This document shows, piece by piece, positions 1 to 6,716 of a stretch of 9,512 bases of DNA. The notes beneath the pieces are model-generated. The model searched no databases, was not told the origin of the DNA, and saw only the letters and a program-made list of their open reading frames with translations. This stretch comes from Bacillota bacterium (GTDB taxonomy: Bacteria > Bacillota > Negativicutes > Veillonellales > Negativicoccaceae). Numbering within the stretch: position 1 is the stretch's first letter; each line of letters starts with the position of its first letter. Position numbers and translations under genes: made by a program. The stretch spans positions 1 to 9,512 of the forward strand of contig JAEZZT010000014.1 of assembly GCA_023418435.1 (NCBI GenBank). The letters run 5' to 3'.

Positions 1-732
1 GCACATTACAGTGTAAAGATGCGAGCTTGGCAGGATCGGAACGGTAAATCCTGTCATATTTCCGGAGCGGAACGTATTGTCAGTGAGGAATATGTTGCGG
101 AATGTGTTCATTACATGCAGCACCGCGCTTGGTCGCATCCGAAAGGCAGGCCGGACGGCGTCCAAATCAAGACGGAAAAAGTATTACCCGAAGAGTTGTT
201 GCATGTGCCGCTGCTTGCGACTAACAGTTATGCAGGAAAAACGGTCGCGGAAGGCTTGGGCATCATGCAGGAGCTGCTGCAAAGTGTCGGAGTCGGTGAT
301 GCGGATCAATTGGTGGCCGAATTGACTCGAGTGGGAAATATGCGTGGGGCAATCTTGTGGGGAATACGGCAGCAACGTCGCCTGGAGAAAGATCCGGAGC
401 GTGGCGTGCGTGTGACGTATATGGATTATGCAAATGACGTCGGCCGTATCGACTGTCATACCAAAAATCACTATCGAGAAGCATTGGCACTGGCCAGCAA
501 AGTTTGTTTTCATCCTTGCGTCGTAGCGGAGATCTGCATTTCGGATGATCCGGACTATGTGACCGGCTATGTCGCCAATCGGGATCTCGGTTATTGCCGG
601 GTGACCCCGTTAAAGGAAAAAGGCATTGCGCGAGGAGGCCGAATTATTGTTTTTGACGGCAGTGATGATGAAGTGGCCGAATGCATTCATTATTTGGAGA
701 AACAGAAGGTATTGGTAGATGAAAACAATTGA
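1..732 (+). CDS. bioW: 6-carboxyhexanoate-CoA ligase (pimeloyl-CoA synthetase), 5' end off window
   Basis: BioW activates free pimelate with ATP and CoA to pimeloyl-CoA, the first committed precursor of biotin, in the cytosol. The reading frame is open to base 1 and reads HYSVKMRAWQ. The BioW family starts with a (Y)SVRMRA segment, so the ATG at base 19 is internal and the true start lies a few codons upstream. Family-typical blocks, numbered from the Met at base 19, are HISGAER (13-19), GRPDGVQI (43-50), RGVRVTYMD (128-136), REALALASKV (153-162), VAEICISDDPDYVTGYVA (169-186) and GGRIIVFDGSDD (206-217). About 243 residues are visible, close to the usual full length of around 250. The 3' end overlaps bioF by 14 bases, so the two are co-transcribed. 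The source of pimelate is not visible. The identification is firm. Confidence 0.95.
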   Translation, partial: AHYSVKMRAWQDRNGKSCHISGAERIVSEEYVAECVHYMQHRAWSHPKGRPDGVQIKTEKVLPEELLHVPLLATNSYAGKTVAEGLGIMQELLQSVGVGDADQLVAELTRVGNMRGAILWGIRQQRRLEKDPERGVRVTYMDYANDVGRIDCHTKNHYREALALASKVCFHPCVVAEICISDDPDYVTGYVANRDLGYCRVTPLKEKGIARGGRIIVFDGSDDEVAECIHYLEKQKVLVDENN

Positions 733-1873
733 ACGAGATATACGCCGACAGGTGGAGGAACGAGCCGCTCAACATTTGGAAAGAAAGTTGCGTTGGTTCG
801 GTGGTGCGCAGCTTCCCCAATCTTCGATCGATGGACGGGATATCTTGCTTTTTTCTTCCTCGAATTACCTGTCATTGGCAGAGGATCCGGAAGTGATTGC
901 TGCAGCTGCTCAAGCCTTGGAAATGTATGGCGCCGGATCTGGCGGTTCTCGTTTGACCACCGGTTCGTATACTTTACAACAGGAATTGGAAAGTACGTTG
1001 GCTCAGGTCAGCGGCTTTGAAAGTGCACTGCTGTTTACCTCCGGCTACCATGCCAATGTAGGCGTGCTATCTGCGCTGGGCGGACCGGGTACGACGATCT
1101 TTTCGGATGAGAAGAATCACGCTTCGATTATTGACGGTTGTCGTTTGGGGAAAAGTCATATTCAGATTTACCGCCATCGCGATAGCGAACATTTGGAAAG
1201 TCTATTGAAAGACTCTCCCGGTGGTCGCAAACTCATCGTATCGGACTCTGTCTTCAGTATGGACGGGGATATTGCTTGTGTTACTGAATTGAGAGAATTG
1301 GCGGATCGCTATGATGCTTGGCTCGTCCTGGACGATGCGCATGGCATGGGAGTCTTGGGCGCGCATGGTTACGGAATTACGGAGTATGCCTCAGCTCAGG
1401 CGGATATTCTGATCGGCACATTGAGTAAAGCGCTGGGGAGTTTGGGAGGATATGTACTGTGTCGGGATTTTTGTCGACGTTATTTGTTGAATTTTGCGCG
1501 TAGTTTTATTTTTTCGACGGCATTGCCTCCGGCTGCCGTAGGGGCGGCTCTAGCGGCTTTGCGCAAAGTTCCCGCAAAAGCACCGCAGCTGCGGAGAAAT
1601 ATTGCGTACATGAACGAACTTTTGCAGGAGGCCGATTTAATTTCGCAAGTTGGTGAAACGGCGATCATTCCGATTGCGATCGGTGCGGAGGAGAGAGCGG
1701 CCAAGGTGGCAGCTTACCTGTATGACGAAGGCGTTTTTATTCCCTGCATCCGTTTTCCGGCGGTCGCTCCTGGTGAAGCAATACTTCGCTTGACGGTTAT
1801 GGCTGACCATACTCGCGAGCAGATGGAGTTTGCGGTAGAAAAAATTCAAGAGGCCATGAAAAAAACAAATTAA
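719..1873 (+). CDS. bioF: 8-amino-7-oxononanoate synthase
   Basis: BioF is a PLP enzyme of the alpha-oxoamine synthase family. It condenses pimeloyl-CoA with L-alanine, releasing CO2 and CoA, to give 8-amino-7-oxononanoate (KAPA), using the product of the overlapping bioW. The 384 residues match the usual length. Visible signatures are FSSSNYLSL (45-53), GAGSGGSRLTTGS (71-83), NHASIIDG with the PLP-stacking His134, LDDAHGMGVLG with Asp205 and His208, and the PLP lysine Lys237 in TLSKALGS. These four residues keep the spacing known for E. coli BioF (His133, Asp204, His207, Lys236). The ATG at 719 lies inside bioW, 9 bases after an AAGG at 706-709. Translation is therefore probably coupled to bioW. 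It is the last gene of its operon: a hairpin follows the stop codon immediately. The related KBL enzyme is excluded by the bioW linkage. Confidence 0.96.
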   Translation: MKTIERDIRRQVEERAAQHLERKLRWFGGAQLPQSSIDGRDILLFSSSNYLSLAEDPEVIAAAAQALEMYGAGSGGSRLTTGSYTLQQELESTLAQVSGFESALLFTSGYHANVGVLSALGGPGTTIFSDEKNHASIIDGCRLGKSHIQIYRHRDSEHLESLLKDSPGGRKLIVSDSVFSMDGDIACVTELRELADRYDAWLVLDDAHGMGVLGAHGYGITEYASAQADILIGTLSKALGSLGGYVLCRDFCRRYLLNFARSFIFSTALPPAAVGAALAALRKVPAKAPQLRRNIAYMNELLQEADLISQVGETAIIPIAIGAEERAAKVAAYLYDEGVFIPCIRFPAVAPGEAILRLTVMADHTREQMEFAVEKIQEAMKKTN

Positions 1874-1918
1874 ATGCCCCACGAAGGTTGGAAACTCGAT
1901 TTCAACTTTCGGGGGCAT
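1874..1918. terminator. Bidirectional terminator between bioF and the thioesterase gene
   Basis: Long inverted repeat directly after the bioF stop. The outer arms are ATGCCCC (1874-1880) and GGGGCAT (1912-1918). The inner arms are CGAA/TTCG, a G-T pair, GTTG/CAAC and AAA/TTT, with single-base bulges at 1881 and 1891 and a CTCGA loop. On the + strand it is followed by CCCTTATTTT. On the - strand it is followed by a T-rich stretch (complement of the A-run at 1858-1870). It can plausibly stop both converging genes, better on the minus strand. No other function is evident. Confidence 0.8.
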
Positions 1919-1921
1919 CCC

Positions 1922-2305
1922 TTATTTTCGCTGGAGCGCTTTTTGCATAAAGGGCTCGATTTTTATTTTTACACGAGTGTGACTGCATTCGGCGATTTTG
2001 CCGCAGTCGTCCCGGCACGTGATGGCGAACGTGTAGCTTTTGCCTTCCTGTACGATTAGTGTCGCCTCTGCTTGAATCCGTCCACCCACCGGCGTGGCAG
2101 CCAAATGGCGCAGATCGGCATGAACACCGACGGTGGTTTCGTCCGCGCCGAGCTCGCCGGCTAAAGCAGCAACGGCGGCGCCTTCCATGCAAGCCAAGAC
2201 GGCCGGTGTAGCACATACCTCAATGGTTCCGCTACCCATGGCGAGCGCGGTTTGCTCCGGACCGACCTCCATGGTATAGATTCCTTTTTTTCCGATACTA
2301 TTCAT
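1922..2305 (-). CDS. FlK-type hotdog-fold thioesterase
   Basis: Predicted cytosolic acyl-CoA thioesterase of the hotdog fold, related to fluoroacetyl-CoA thioesterase FlK. The 127 residues match the single-domain family length. With the start at 2305, the candidate triad Thr33 (CATPAV), Glu41 (CMEGAA) and His67 (DLRHLAATP) has spacings of 8 and 26 residues, the same as Thr42/Glu50/His76 in FlK. The family's VGSG-like turn (MGSGTIEV, 23-30) and TTVGVHADLRH (57-67) are also present. The substrate is unknown; fluoroacetyl-CoA specificity should not be assumed, since most homologues are housekeeping. AGGAGG (2317-2312, minus) lies 3 nt from an ATG at 2308 and 6 nt from the ATG at 2305, so I take 2305. 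The frame stays open upstream to 2410, but that extension lacks family similarity and crosses the promoter. It stands alone, convergent with bioF and divergent from thrC. Confidence 0.85.
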   Translation of the reverse strand: MNSIGKKGIYTMEVGPEQTALAMGSGTIEVCATPAVLACMEGAAVAALAGELGADETTVGVHADLRHLAATPVGGRIQAEATLIVQEGKSYTFAITCRDDCGKIAECSHTRVKIKIEPFMQKALQRK

Positions 2306-2323
2306 CATGCACCTCCTAATGGT

Positions 2324-2352
2324 ATTGTAAATCTTTTCCGGCGATCTGTCAT
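2324..2352 (-). promoter_or_regulatory. Promoter of the thioesterase gene
   Basis: On the minus strand, ATGACA (2352-2347; 5 of 6 match to TTGACA) is followed by exactly 17 bp and TACAAT (2329-2324; 5 of 6 match to TATAAT). It is the best -35/-10 pair in the window. The predicted transcript start near 2317 falls at the first base of the AGGAGG ribosome site, giving a leader of about 12 nt. It lies back to back with the thrC promoter. Confidence 0.7.
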
Positions 2353-2367
2353 GGTAGGGAATGAACA

Positions 2368-2376
2368 TGTTATAAT
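2368..2376 (+). promoter_or_regulatory. Extended -10 promoter of thrC
   Basis: TGTTATAAT, a perfect -10 hexamer (2371-2376) with the upstream TGn extension. No good -35 is seen 16-18 bp upstream; that region is occupied by the -35 box of the divergent thioesterase promoter. The predicted start near 2383 gives a leader of about 26 nt. An 8-bp palindrome AACATGTT (2364-2371) overlaps the -10 and could be chance. I see no T-box, riboswitch or attenuator in the gap. Confidence 0.7.
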
Positions 2377-2408
2377 GAAAAAAACTATGAAACGGAAGGG
2401 AGCACATC

Positions 2409-3908
2409 ATGCAATATATCAGTACACGAGGAAAATCCCGTGCTACCGGTGCCGAGGCCTTGGTATACGGATTGGCCGGGGATGGCGGTCTATTTGTACC
2501 GGAACATTTGCCGGCGGCACAGAGCTGGGAAAAATGGACGGATGCTGATTATCGAGATATAGCCACCGAAGTATTGCACCTGTTTTTCCCGGATTGGTCG
2601 GAAGAAATTTGTCGTACTTTAGTAGAAAAAGCATATCAAAATACGTTCCAAATTCCTGGGGTTGTCGAAGTCAAAAAAACCTCTCCTGATTATTGGCTGA
2701 CCGAATTATTTCACGGGAGAACCTTGGCCTTTAAAGATTTGGCACTTTCGCTGTTTCCGCATTTATTGCAACAGGCGAAAAAAGATTTGGGCATGGAGGA
2801 TCAAACACTCATTTTGACGGCGACTAGCGGAGATACCGGGAAGGCGGCCTTGGAAGGTTTTCGCGATGTCGAGGGCATCGAGATTGCCGTTTTTTATCCG
2901 CAATATGGGGTCAGCCCGATGCAACAGGCACAAATGCAAACCCAAGCAGGGGAAAATGTACAGGTTTGGGGGATTGAAGGCAATTTTGACGATGCACAGA
3001 CCTTTGTCAAGGAAGTGTTCGAAAATGAAGAGATGCGTCGATATGCCGCGGAACACAGGGTGCATTTCTCCAGTGCCAACTCCATTAATGTCGGTCGTTT
3101 GATACCGCAAATCGTTTATTATATCCGTAGCTATACGGAACTATTGAGACAAGGAGCCGTGGCAGCAGGGGAATATTTTGATGTGGCGGTGCCGACGGGG
3201 AATTTCGGTAATATTCTCGCCGGATTCCTGGCAAAGAAAATGGGAGTGCCGATCGGCCAATTGGTGTGTGCATCGAATAAAAACCATGTGCTGGCGGACT
3301 TCTTTGCAGATGGTGTCTATGACCGCCGTCGCGAATTTTATGCGACGAGTTCACCGTCCATGGATATTTTGATCTCCTCCAATTTTGAACGCTACCTGTA
3401 CTATCTCACGGATGGAAATACGGCCGAAGTGGAGCGTTGGATGAGCGAATTGAAAGAGCAGGGCTATTTCCGTGTGCCGAAGGAAGTTTTGTCTTCCCGG
3501 ACGGAAATTATCGGCGGCTGGGCGGACGAAGCAGCGACTATTCGCAAAATGACGGCGATGTATGAACAGGAAGGTTACTTGCTCGATCCTCACACGGCGG
3601 TGGCTTGTGCGGTAGTGGACGATCTTCGCGCAAAAGGAAGACTGCAGGATCGACCCATGGTCGTTATGGCAACGGCGCATCCGTATAAATTTCCGGATGC
3701 CGTTGCGCAAGCTGTCGGCGTAGAAGTGATGCCGGATCCGTACTTGACTTTGCAGCAAGTGGCGGAAAAGAGCGGTTGCGAGATACCCGCATCTTTTCAG
3801 GCGATGGCCGCGCAAAAGAAACGTTTTACGGAAATGCTCGACAAAGATCAAATGGAGTCGGCAGTACGTCAATTGATTTTGCATATGGAACAGAAAAAGA
3901 GAGGTTGA
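2409..3908 (+). CDS. thrC: Threonine synthase
   Basis: PLP enzyme converting O-phospho-L-homoserine to L-threonine and phosphate, the last step of threonine synthesis. At 499 residues it belongs to the long threonine synthase type (E. coli/yeast-like) rather than the roughly 350-residue type. The N-terminal YISTRGKS...ALVYGLAGDGGLFVPE block (3-32) is characteristic. The PLP Schiff-base lysine is Lys109 in RTLAFKD. TATSGDTGKAAL (138-147 region), SSANSINVGRLIPQ (221-234) and the phosphate-binding VPTGNFGNILAG (261-272) follow. The ATG at 2409 is placed by GGAAGGGAG (2393-2401) about 7 nt upstream and by the conserved N-terminus. It is apparently monocistronic: promoter just upstream, terminator over its stop codon. 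No thrA or thrB is present in the window, so the rest of the pathway must be elsewhere. Confidence 0.96.
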   Translation: MQYISTRGKSRATGAEALVYGLAGDGGLFVPEHLPAAQSWEKWTDADYRDIATEVLHLFFPDWSEEICRTLVEKAYQNTFQIPGVVEVKKTSPDYWLTELFHGRTLAFKDLALSLFPHLLQQAKKDLGMEDQTLILTATSGDTGKAALEGFRDVEGIEIAVFYPQYGVSPMQQAQMQTQAGENVQVWGIEGNFDDAQTFVKEVFENEEMRRYAAEHRVHFSSANSINVGRLIPQIVYYIRSYTELLRQGAVAAGEYFDVAVPTGNFGNILAGFLAKKMGVPIGQLVCASNKNHVLADFFADGVYDRRREFYATSSPSMDILISSNFERYLYYLTDGNTAEVERWMSELKEQGYFRVPKEVLSSRTEIIGGWADEAATIRKMTAMYEQEGYLLDPHTAVACAVVDDLRAKGRLQDRPMVVMATAHPYKFPDAVAQAVGVEVMPDPYLTLQQVAEKSGCEIPASFQAMAAQKKRFTEMLDKDQMESAVRQLILHMEQKKRG

Positions 3909-3922
3909 ACCTCTCTTTTTCT
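3892..3922. terminator. Bidirectional terminator between thrC and ddh
   Basis: Nearly perfect palindrome. The arm AGAAAAAGAGAGGTT (3892-3906) is matched by its complement at 3908-3922. In practice it forms a GAGAGG/CCTCTC stem with a short loop, flanked by A-runs and T-runs so that each strand sees hairpin plus T-tract. It contains the thrC TGA stop (3906-3908) and ends one base before the ddh stop codon. A single element therefore serves both converging genes. Confidence 0.9.
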
Positions 3923-4894
3923 TTACAGCAAATGACGAATTTCTGCCGGTGTTTTCGGTAATAAGTAGGCCGGAGGCACATCGAATATGGTAAAGCAACC
4001 ATGGCGATTTTCAGCGGCCAGTTTCATGGTGGCACGGGCATAGGCGACCAACACGCTCGCCGTAAATGCCGGATTGCTGTCCAATGTCAGACTGTATTCG
4101 ATCACTTCTCGTTCGCCGGGAGCCGTTTCCCCTACGCGAAGCACGAAACCTCCATGCGGCATGGTGCCATGGTTGCGGTCGAGTTCTTCTTGGGAGATGA
4201 AATTGACTTGAGTTTCATAGCCGGCAAAATAATTTTCCATATTGCAAATGGCATCCCGGACTTGATCCGGATCCGCACCTTCTGCCAAGACGACATAGCA
4301 TTCACGCAAGTGAGATTCCTCGGCGGAGATATCCTGCTGATTGCCTTGGCGACATTGCTCCAGAAAAGCTTCCTTGGGAACCGTGTATTGTTTGGCATCC
4401 GCGACTCCCGGTATACGACGAATGGCATTGGAGTGGCCTTGACTGATGCCGCGCCCCCAAAAGGTAAAATTTTTGCCATTGGGCAAAGCCGCTTCGCCGT
4501 ACAAACGTTGGAGGGAGAACAGTCCCGGATCCCAACCGATCGAGATCATTGCGACTTTTTGTGCAGCCTGCGCAACTGTATTTAAGTTTTGAAAATGCTC
4601 TTCGATCTTGGCATGGGTATCGAAGCTGTCCACTACATGGTAGTGTTTGGCGATATCCTGACCTTGGGACATCAGATCATTGGCAGAACCGCCGCAGAGT
4701 ATCATCACATCGATATCGCGGGTGAATTCGGTGATTTGTTCCATCGGGTACGCAGCAACGCCGCTTTCCGTCTGCAGAGGGGCACGACGTGAAAATACGG
4801 CGACCAATTCCATGTCAGGTGCGTAGGAAATGGCTTTTTCCACGCCCCGCGCCAAATTTCCGTAACCGACGATTCCAATACGGGTAGTCTTCAT
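3923..4894 (-). CDS. ddh: meso-diaminopimelate dehydrogenase
   Basis: NADPH enzyme that reductively aminates tetrahydrodipicolinate directly to meso-2,6-diaminopimelate, bypassing the acylated intermediates of lysine and cell-wall synthesis. The 323 residues match the family (about 320 in Corynebacterium). An N-terminal Rossmann motif, IGIVGYGNLARG (6-17), precedes the NADP-type FSRR (34-37). SIGWDPGLFSLQRL (118-131), FWGRGISQGHSNAIRRIPG (145-163), HGGFVLRVGE (247-256) and LDSNPAFTASVLVAYARA (271-288) are characteristic. Asp122, Trp146, His247 and Asn274 are probable substrate-site residues by family knowledge. Three in-frame ATGs occur at 4903, 4900 and 4894. The last fits best: AAAGG sits 9 nt upstream of it but touches the first, and MKTTRIGIVG is the usual N-terminus. 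It is monocistronic and faces thrC, another aspartate-family gene. Confidence 0.95.
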   Translation of the reverse strand: MKTTRIGIVGYGNLARGVEKAISYAPDMELVAVFSRRAPLQTESGVAAYPMEQITEFTRDIDVMILCGGSANDLMSQGQDIAKHYHVVDSFDTHAKIEEHFQNLNTVAQAAQKVAMISIGWDPGLFSLQRLYGEAALPNGKNFTFWGRGISQGHSNAIRRIPGVADAKQYTVPKEAFLEQCRQGNQQDISAEESHLRECYVVLAEGADPDQVRDAICNMENYFAGYETQVNFISQEELDRNHGTMPHGGFVLRVGETAPGEREVIEYSLTLDSNPAFTASVLVAYARATMKLAAENRHGCFTIFDVPPAYLLPKTPAEIRHLL

Positions 4895-4917
4895 ATGCAT
4901 CATCCTTTCTTGGTTTT

Positions 4918-4926
4918 ATTATAGCA
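4918..4926 (-). promoter_or_regulatory. Extended -10 promoter of ddh
   Basis: On the minus strand TGCTATAAT (4926-4918): perfect -10 with the TGn extension. No convincing -35 is present at 16-18 bp. The predicted transcript start near 4911 gives a leader of about 17 nt that contains the AAAGG ribosome site. Confidence 0.65.
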
Positions 4927-4962
4927 AAGCAGGAGAGGGAAGAGTTTGCCTTTTTCGCATGT

Positions 4963-4976
4963 TTTCTATGTAGAAA
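4963..4976. promoter_or_regulatory. Candidate operator palindrome upstream of the OLD-family gene
   Basis: TTTCTA-TG-TAGAAA, perfect 6-bp arms around a 2-bp centre, extendable as an imperfect GTTT(T)CTA/TAGAAAC. It covers about -26 to -39 relative to the start predicted from the -10 at 4990-4995, exactly where a -35 box would be, and the sequence there is a poor -35. It also lies upstream of the divergent ddh promoter. This position suits a repressor or activator site, but no cognate regulator gene is in view and a 14-bp A/T-rich palindrome can occur by chance. Confidence 0.35.
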
Positions 4977-4989
4977 CTTCATTGTGCGT

Positions 4990-4995
4990 TATAAT
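4990..4995 (+). promoter_or_regulatory. -10 box of the OLD-family gene
   Basis: Perfect TATAAT, without a TGn extension and without a good -35 (TATGTA at 17 bp spacing). The predicted start near 5002 coincides with the first bases of the AAAGGAGGTG ribosome site (5001-5010), so the leader would be only about 14 nt. Confidence 0.6.
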
Positions 4996-5000
4996 GGAAA

Positions 5001-5018
5001 AAAGGAGGTGGCGAATTG
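5001..5018 (+). promoter_or_regulatory. Strong ribosome site selecting a TTG start codon
   Basis: AAAGGAGGTG (5001-5010) is nearly the full anti-Shine-Dalgarno complement. AGGAGG ends 7 nt before the TTG at 5016, which is optimal. The first in-frame ATG, at 5031, would be 22 nt away and would remove half of the first beta strand of the ATPase fold. The weak codon with a very strong ribosome site decides the start. Confidence 0.8.
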
Positions 5019-6716
5019 CATATCGTTCATATGGAAGTCGAAAATTATAGAAATTTTCGGCACATTCGCTTGGTATTTGACTCCAGTTCCAATTATCTGG
5101 TAGGCCAACATCGGATAGGGAAAACCAATTTTTTAGCCTTGCTGGCGGCTTTGCATGAGGAATATGGATTCCGCGAATCCGATTTTATGGATAAGAGCAA
5201 GCCGATTCGTATATTTTTGTCCATGCAGATGGAAGCGAAACGAACTTTGCTGTTTCAAGGACGTCCGTTGGATGATCAAGACGGCCTGTTGCATTTGGAA
5301 GTGACGCAAAAGGTGGAGGATCTGCGTCCGCAAGTTCGCAATATGGAAACAGATGAAATTCTGCCGCCGGAATGGTTGCGTTGTATCCGCTACTTGCGCC
5401 ACATTCCTTTGCGCTTGCGGCGTAAAGGTGTCAGTGCGCAGGAAAAAGAGCAATTGCGCAAAGCGACGGAATATTATTTTGCTCAACGAGGAGAAAAGGC
5501 CATCACTTTGTTACAGGAGATGGCAACTCGCACCGGGGTGCATTCGGACTTGGTAGCGCAATTGACCAATGATGCCGATTCATGGTTGGATTTTTTGACG
5601 CATGGTCTGGCCAATGAACGGGAGGCCGGTCAAACTTTTCGAGAATTGCTGACGGCAGGGTTTCAGCTCCTCGGCGAGTTGTTGGAGATGCGCGACAGTC
5701 AAGCCGTTCCCTGGGAAGAAAATCTGATCATTGACGGCGAAGGGCGTCGCTACTTGCCGCTTTTGGTCAGTATCGATGAACCGGAGATTCATTTGCATCC
5801 CTACCTGCAACGGGCACTTTTGGATTTCTACCGCCAAGTGTTGCTCAATCGGAATCAGTTCATGACGGATGTCTTGACTTGTTTGTTGCAAATCGACGGC
5901 TTGGAAGGTCAGTTGTTTATCGTGACGAATTCCACGGATTGCCTGATCAACGATTATCGGAATATCATCCGTTTGTACCGCGATAAAAACGATGAGGTGC
6001 AAGCGGCTTGCGGGGTAGAGTTCGTATTTGATGCCGATGTGGAAAAACATTTGGTCATGCATTTTCCGGAAATCAAGGAGGCTCTTTATGCCAGATCGGT
6101 TCTGGTCGTGGAAGGAGAGACGGAATACGGCTCTTTTCGAGGTTTCGGCAAGACATTGGGAGTCCATTTCGATTACTTGGGGATTTGCCTGATCAATGCT
6201 CGTGGTGAAAGCTCAATTGCCAAAATCATGAAACTTTTGGATCGCTTCCAATTGGCTTCCGTCGCTTTGTATGATGATGATGTTCATGCCAAAACGGCAC
6301 CCGGACAAAATATTTTCTTTACGGAAGAACTGTGCTACGAATTGGATATTGTCAAGACTTGCTTGGATGCACATCGGCGAGATGTGTTGGATCAAGTCAT
6401 CCAACGGGTCATCGATGGCGAAGGCTATGTGAGCCGGGAAATGGTGCGCAAGGCAGCAGCAAAATGGAAACCGGATGATAAACGCTTCTTCAACACGAAA
6501 AAACTCAAGAATATTTCCGGGCGGGATTATCAAGGTTTGGAATTTTACTACTTTGCTTGGCTCTATGGCAATAAAGGAGTCATTGTCGGCCGCGCCTTGG
6601 CGGATTGCTTGGATGAAGAGTTGATTCCCGAAGCGTTTCGCCGCGTCATTGAAAGGGTGGCGACATTGGCTCGCGAGGAGCATGTAAAAGGTGGACACAA
6701 ATATAAAAACGAGTAG
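5016..6716 (+). CDS. OLD-family ATPase with TOPRIM nuclease domain
   Basis: 566 residues with the order typical of overcoming-lysogeny-defect (OLD) endonucleases: N-terminal ABC/SMC-like ATPase, then C-terminal TOPRIM. HIVHMEVENYRNF (2-14) is the usual first strand. Walker A is GQHRIGKT (30-37, Lys36), unusual because the family normally has two asparagines where His32-Arg33 stand. Walker B is LLVSIDEPEIHLHP (249-262; Asp254, Glu255). I find no clear ABC signature before it. The switch motif, commonly THS, reads TNS (304-306). TOPRIM residues look intact: VVEGETE (364-370; Glu366, Glu370), YDDD (419-422; Asp420, Asp422) and an acidic ELD near 442. OLD proteins are metal-dependent nucleases, some acting in phage defence. 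No UvrD-like helicase (GajB) is adjacent, so it resembles a standalone class 1 protein. Codon use resembles the neighbours. Its cellular role is unknown. Confidence 0.85.
   Translation: MHIVHMEVENYRNFRHIRLVFDSSSNYLVGQHRIGKTNFLALLAALHEEYGFRESDFMDKSKPIRIFLSMQMEAKRTLLFQGRPLDDQDGLLHLEVTQKVEDLRPQVRNMETDEILPPEWLRCIRYLRHIPLRLRRKGVSAQEKEQLRKATEYYFAQRGEKAITLLQEMATRTGVHSDLVAQLTNDADSWLDFLTHGLANEREAGQTFRELLTAGFQLLGELLEMRDSQAVPWEENLIIDGEGRRYLPLLVSIDEPEIHLHPYLQRALLDFYRQVLLNRNQFMTDVLTCLLQIDGLEGQLFIVTNSTDCLINDYRNIIRLYRDKNDEVQAACGVEFVFDADVEKHLVMHFPEIKEALYARSVLVVEGETEYGSFRGFGKTLGVHFDYLGICLINARGESSIAKIMKLLDRFQLASVALYDDDVHAKTAPGQNIFFTEELCYELDIVKTCLDAHRRDVLDQVIQRVIDGEGYVSREMVRKAAAKWKPDDKRFFNTKKLKNISGRDYQGLEFYYFAWLYGNKGVIVGRALADCLDEELIPEAFRRVIERVATLAREEHVKGGHKYKNE

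Noticed and set aside
1874..2059. Small + strand frame with an ATG directly after the bioF stop
   Set aside because: Its first 45 bases are the terminator hairpin and the rest is antisense to the thioesterase gene.
2364..2371. AACATGTT palindrome overlapping the thrC -10 as an operator
   Set aside because: Only 8 bp, no second copy in the window, and easily produced by chance around a TGTTATAAT promoter.
2306..2410. 35-residue N-terminal extension of the thioesterase
   Set aside because: It crosses that gene's own promoter and ribosome site, and hotdog thioesterases of this family begin near MNSIGKKGIY.
3351..3998. 215-codon open frame antisense to the thrC 3' end and crossing the terminator
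   Set aside because: It overlaps two conserved genes and a hairpin, and its translation has no recognisable motif.
5580..6167. 195-codon open frame antisense to the OLD-family gene
   Set aside because: No ribosome site or domain; shadow of the sense coding sequence.
5016..6716. A Gabija (GajA/GajB) or other multi-gene defence system
   Set aside because: No UvrD-like helicase or other defence gene is adjacent; the flanking genes are ddh and an FAH-family enzyme on the opposite strand.
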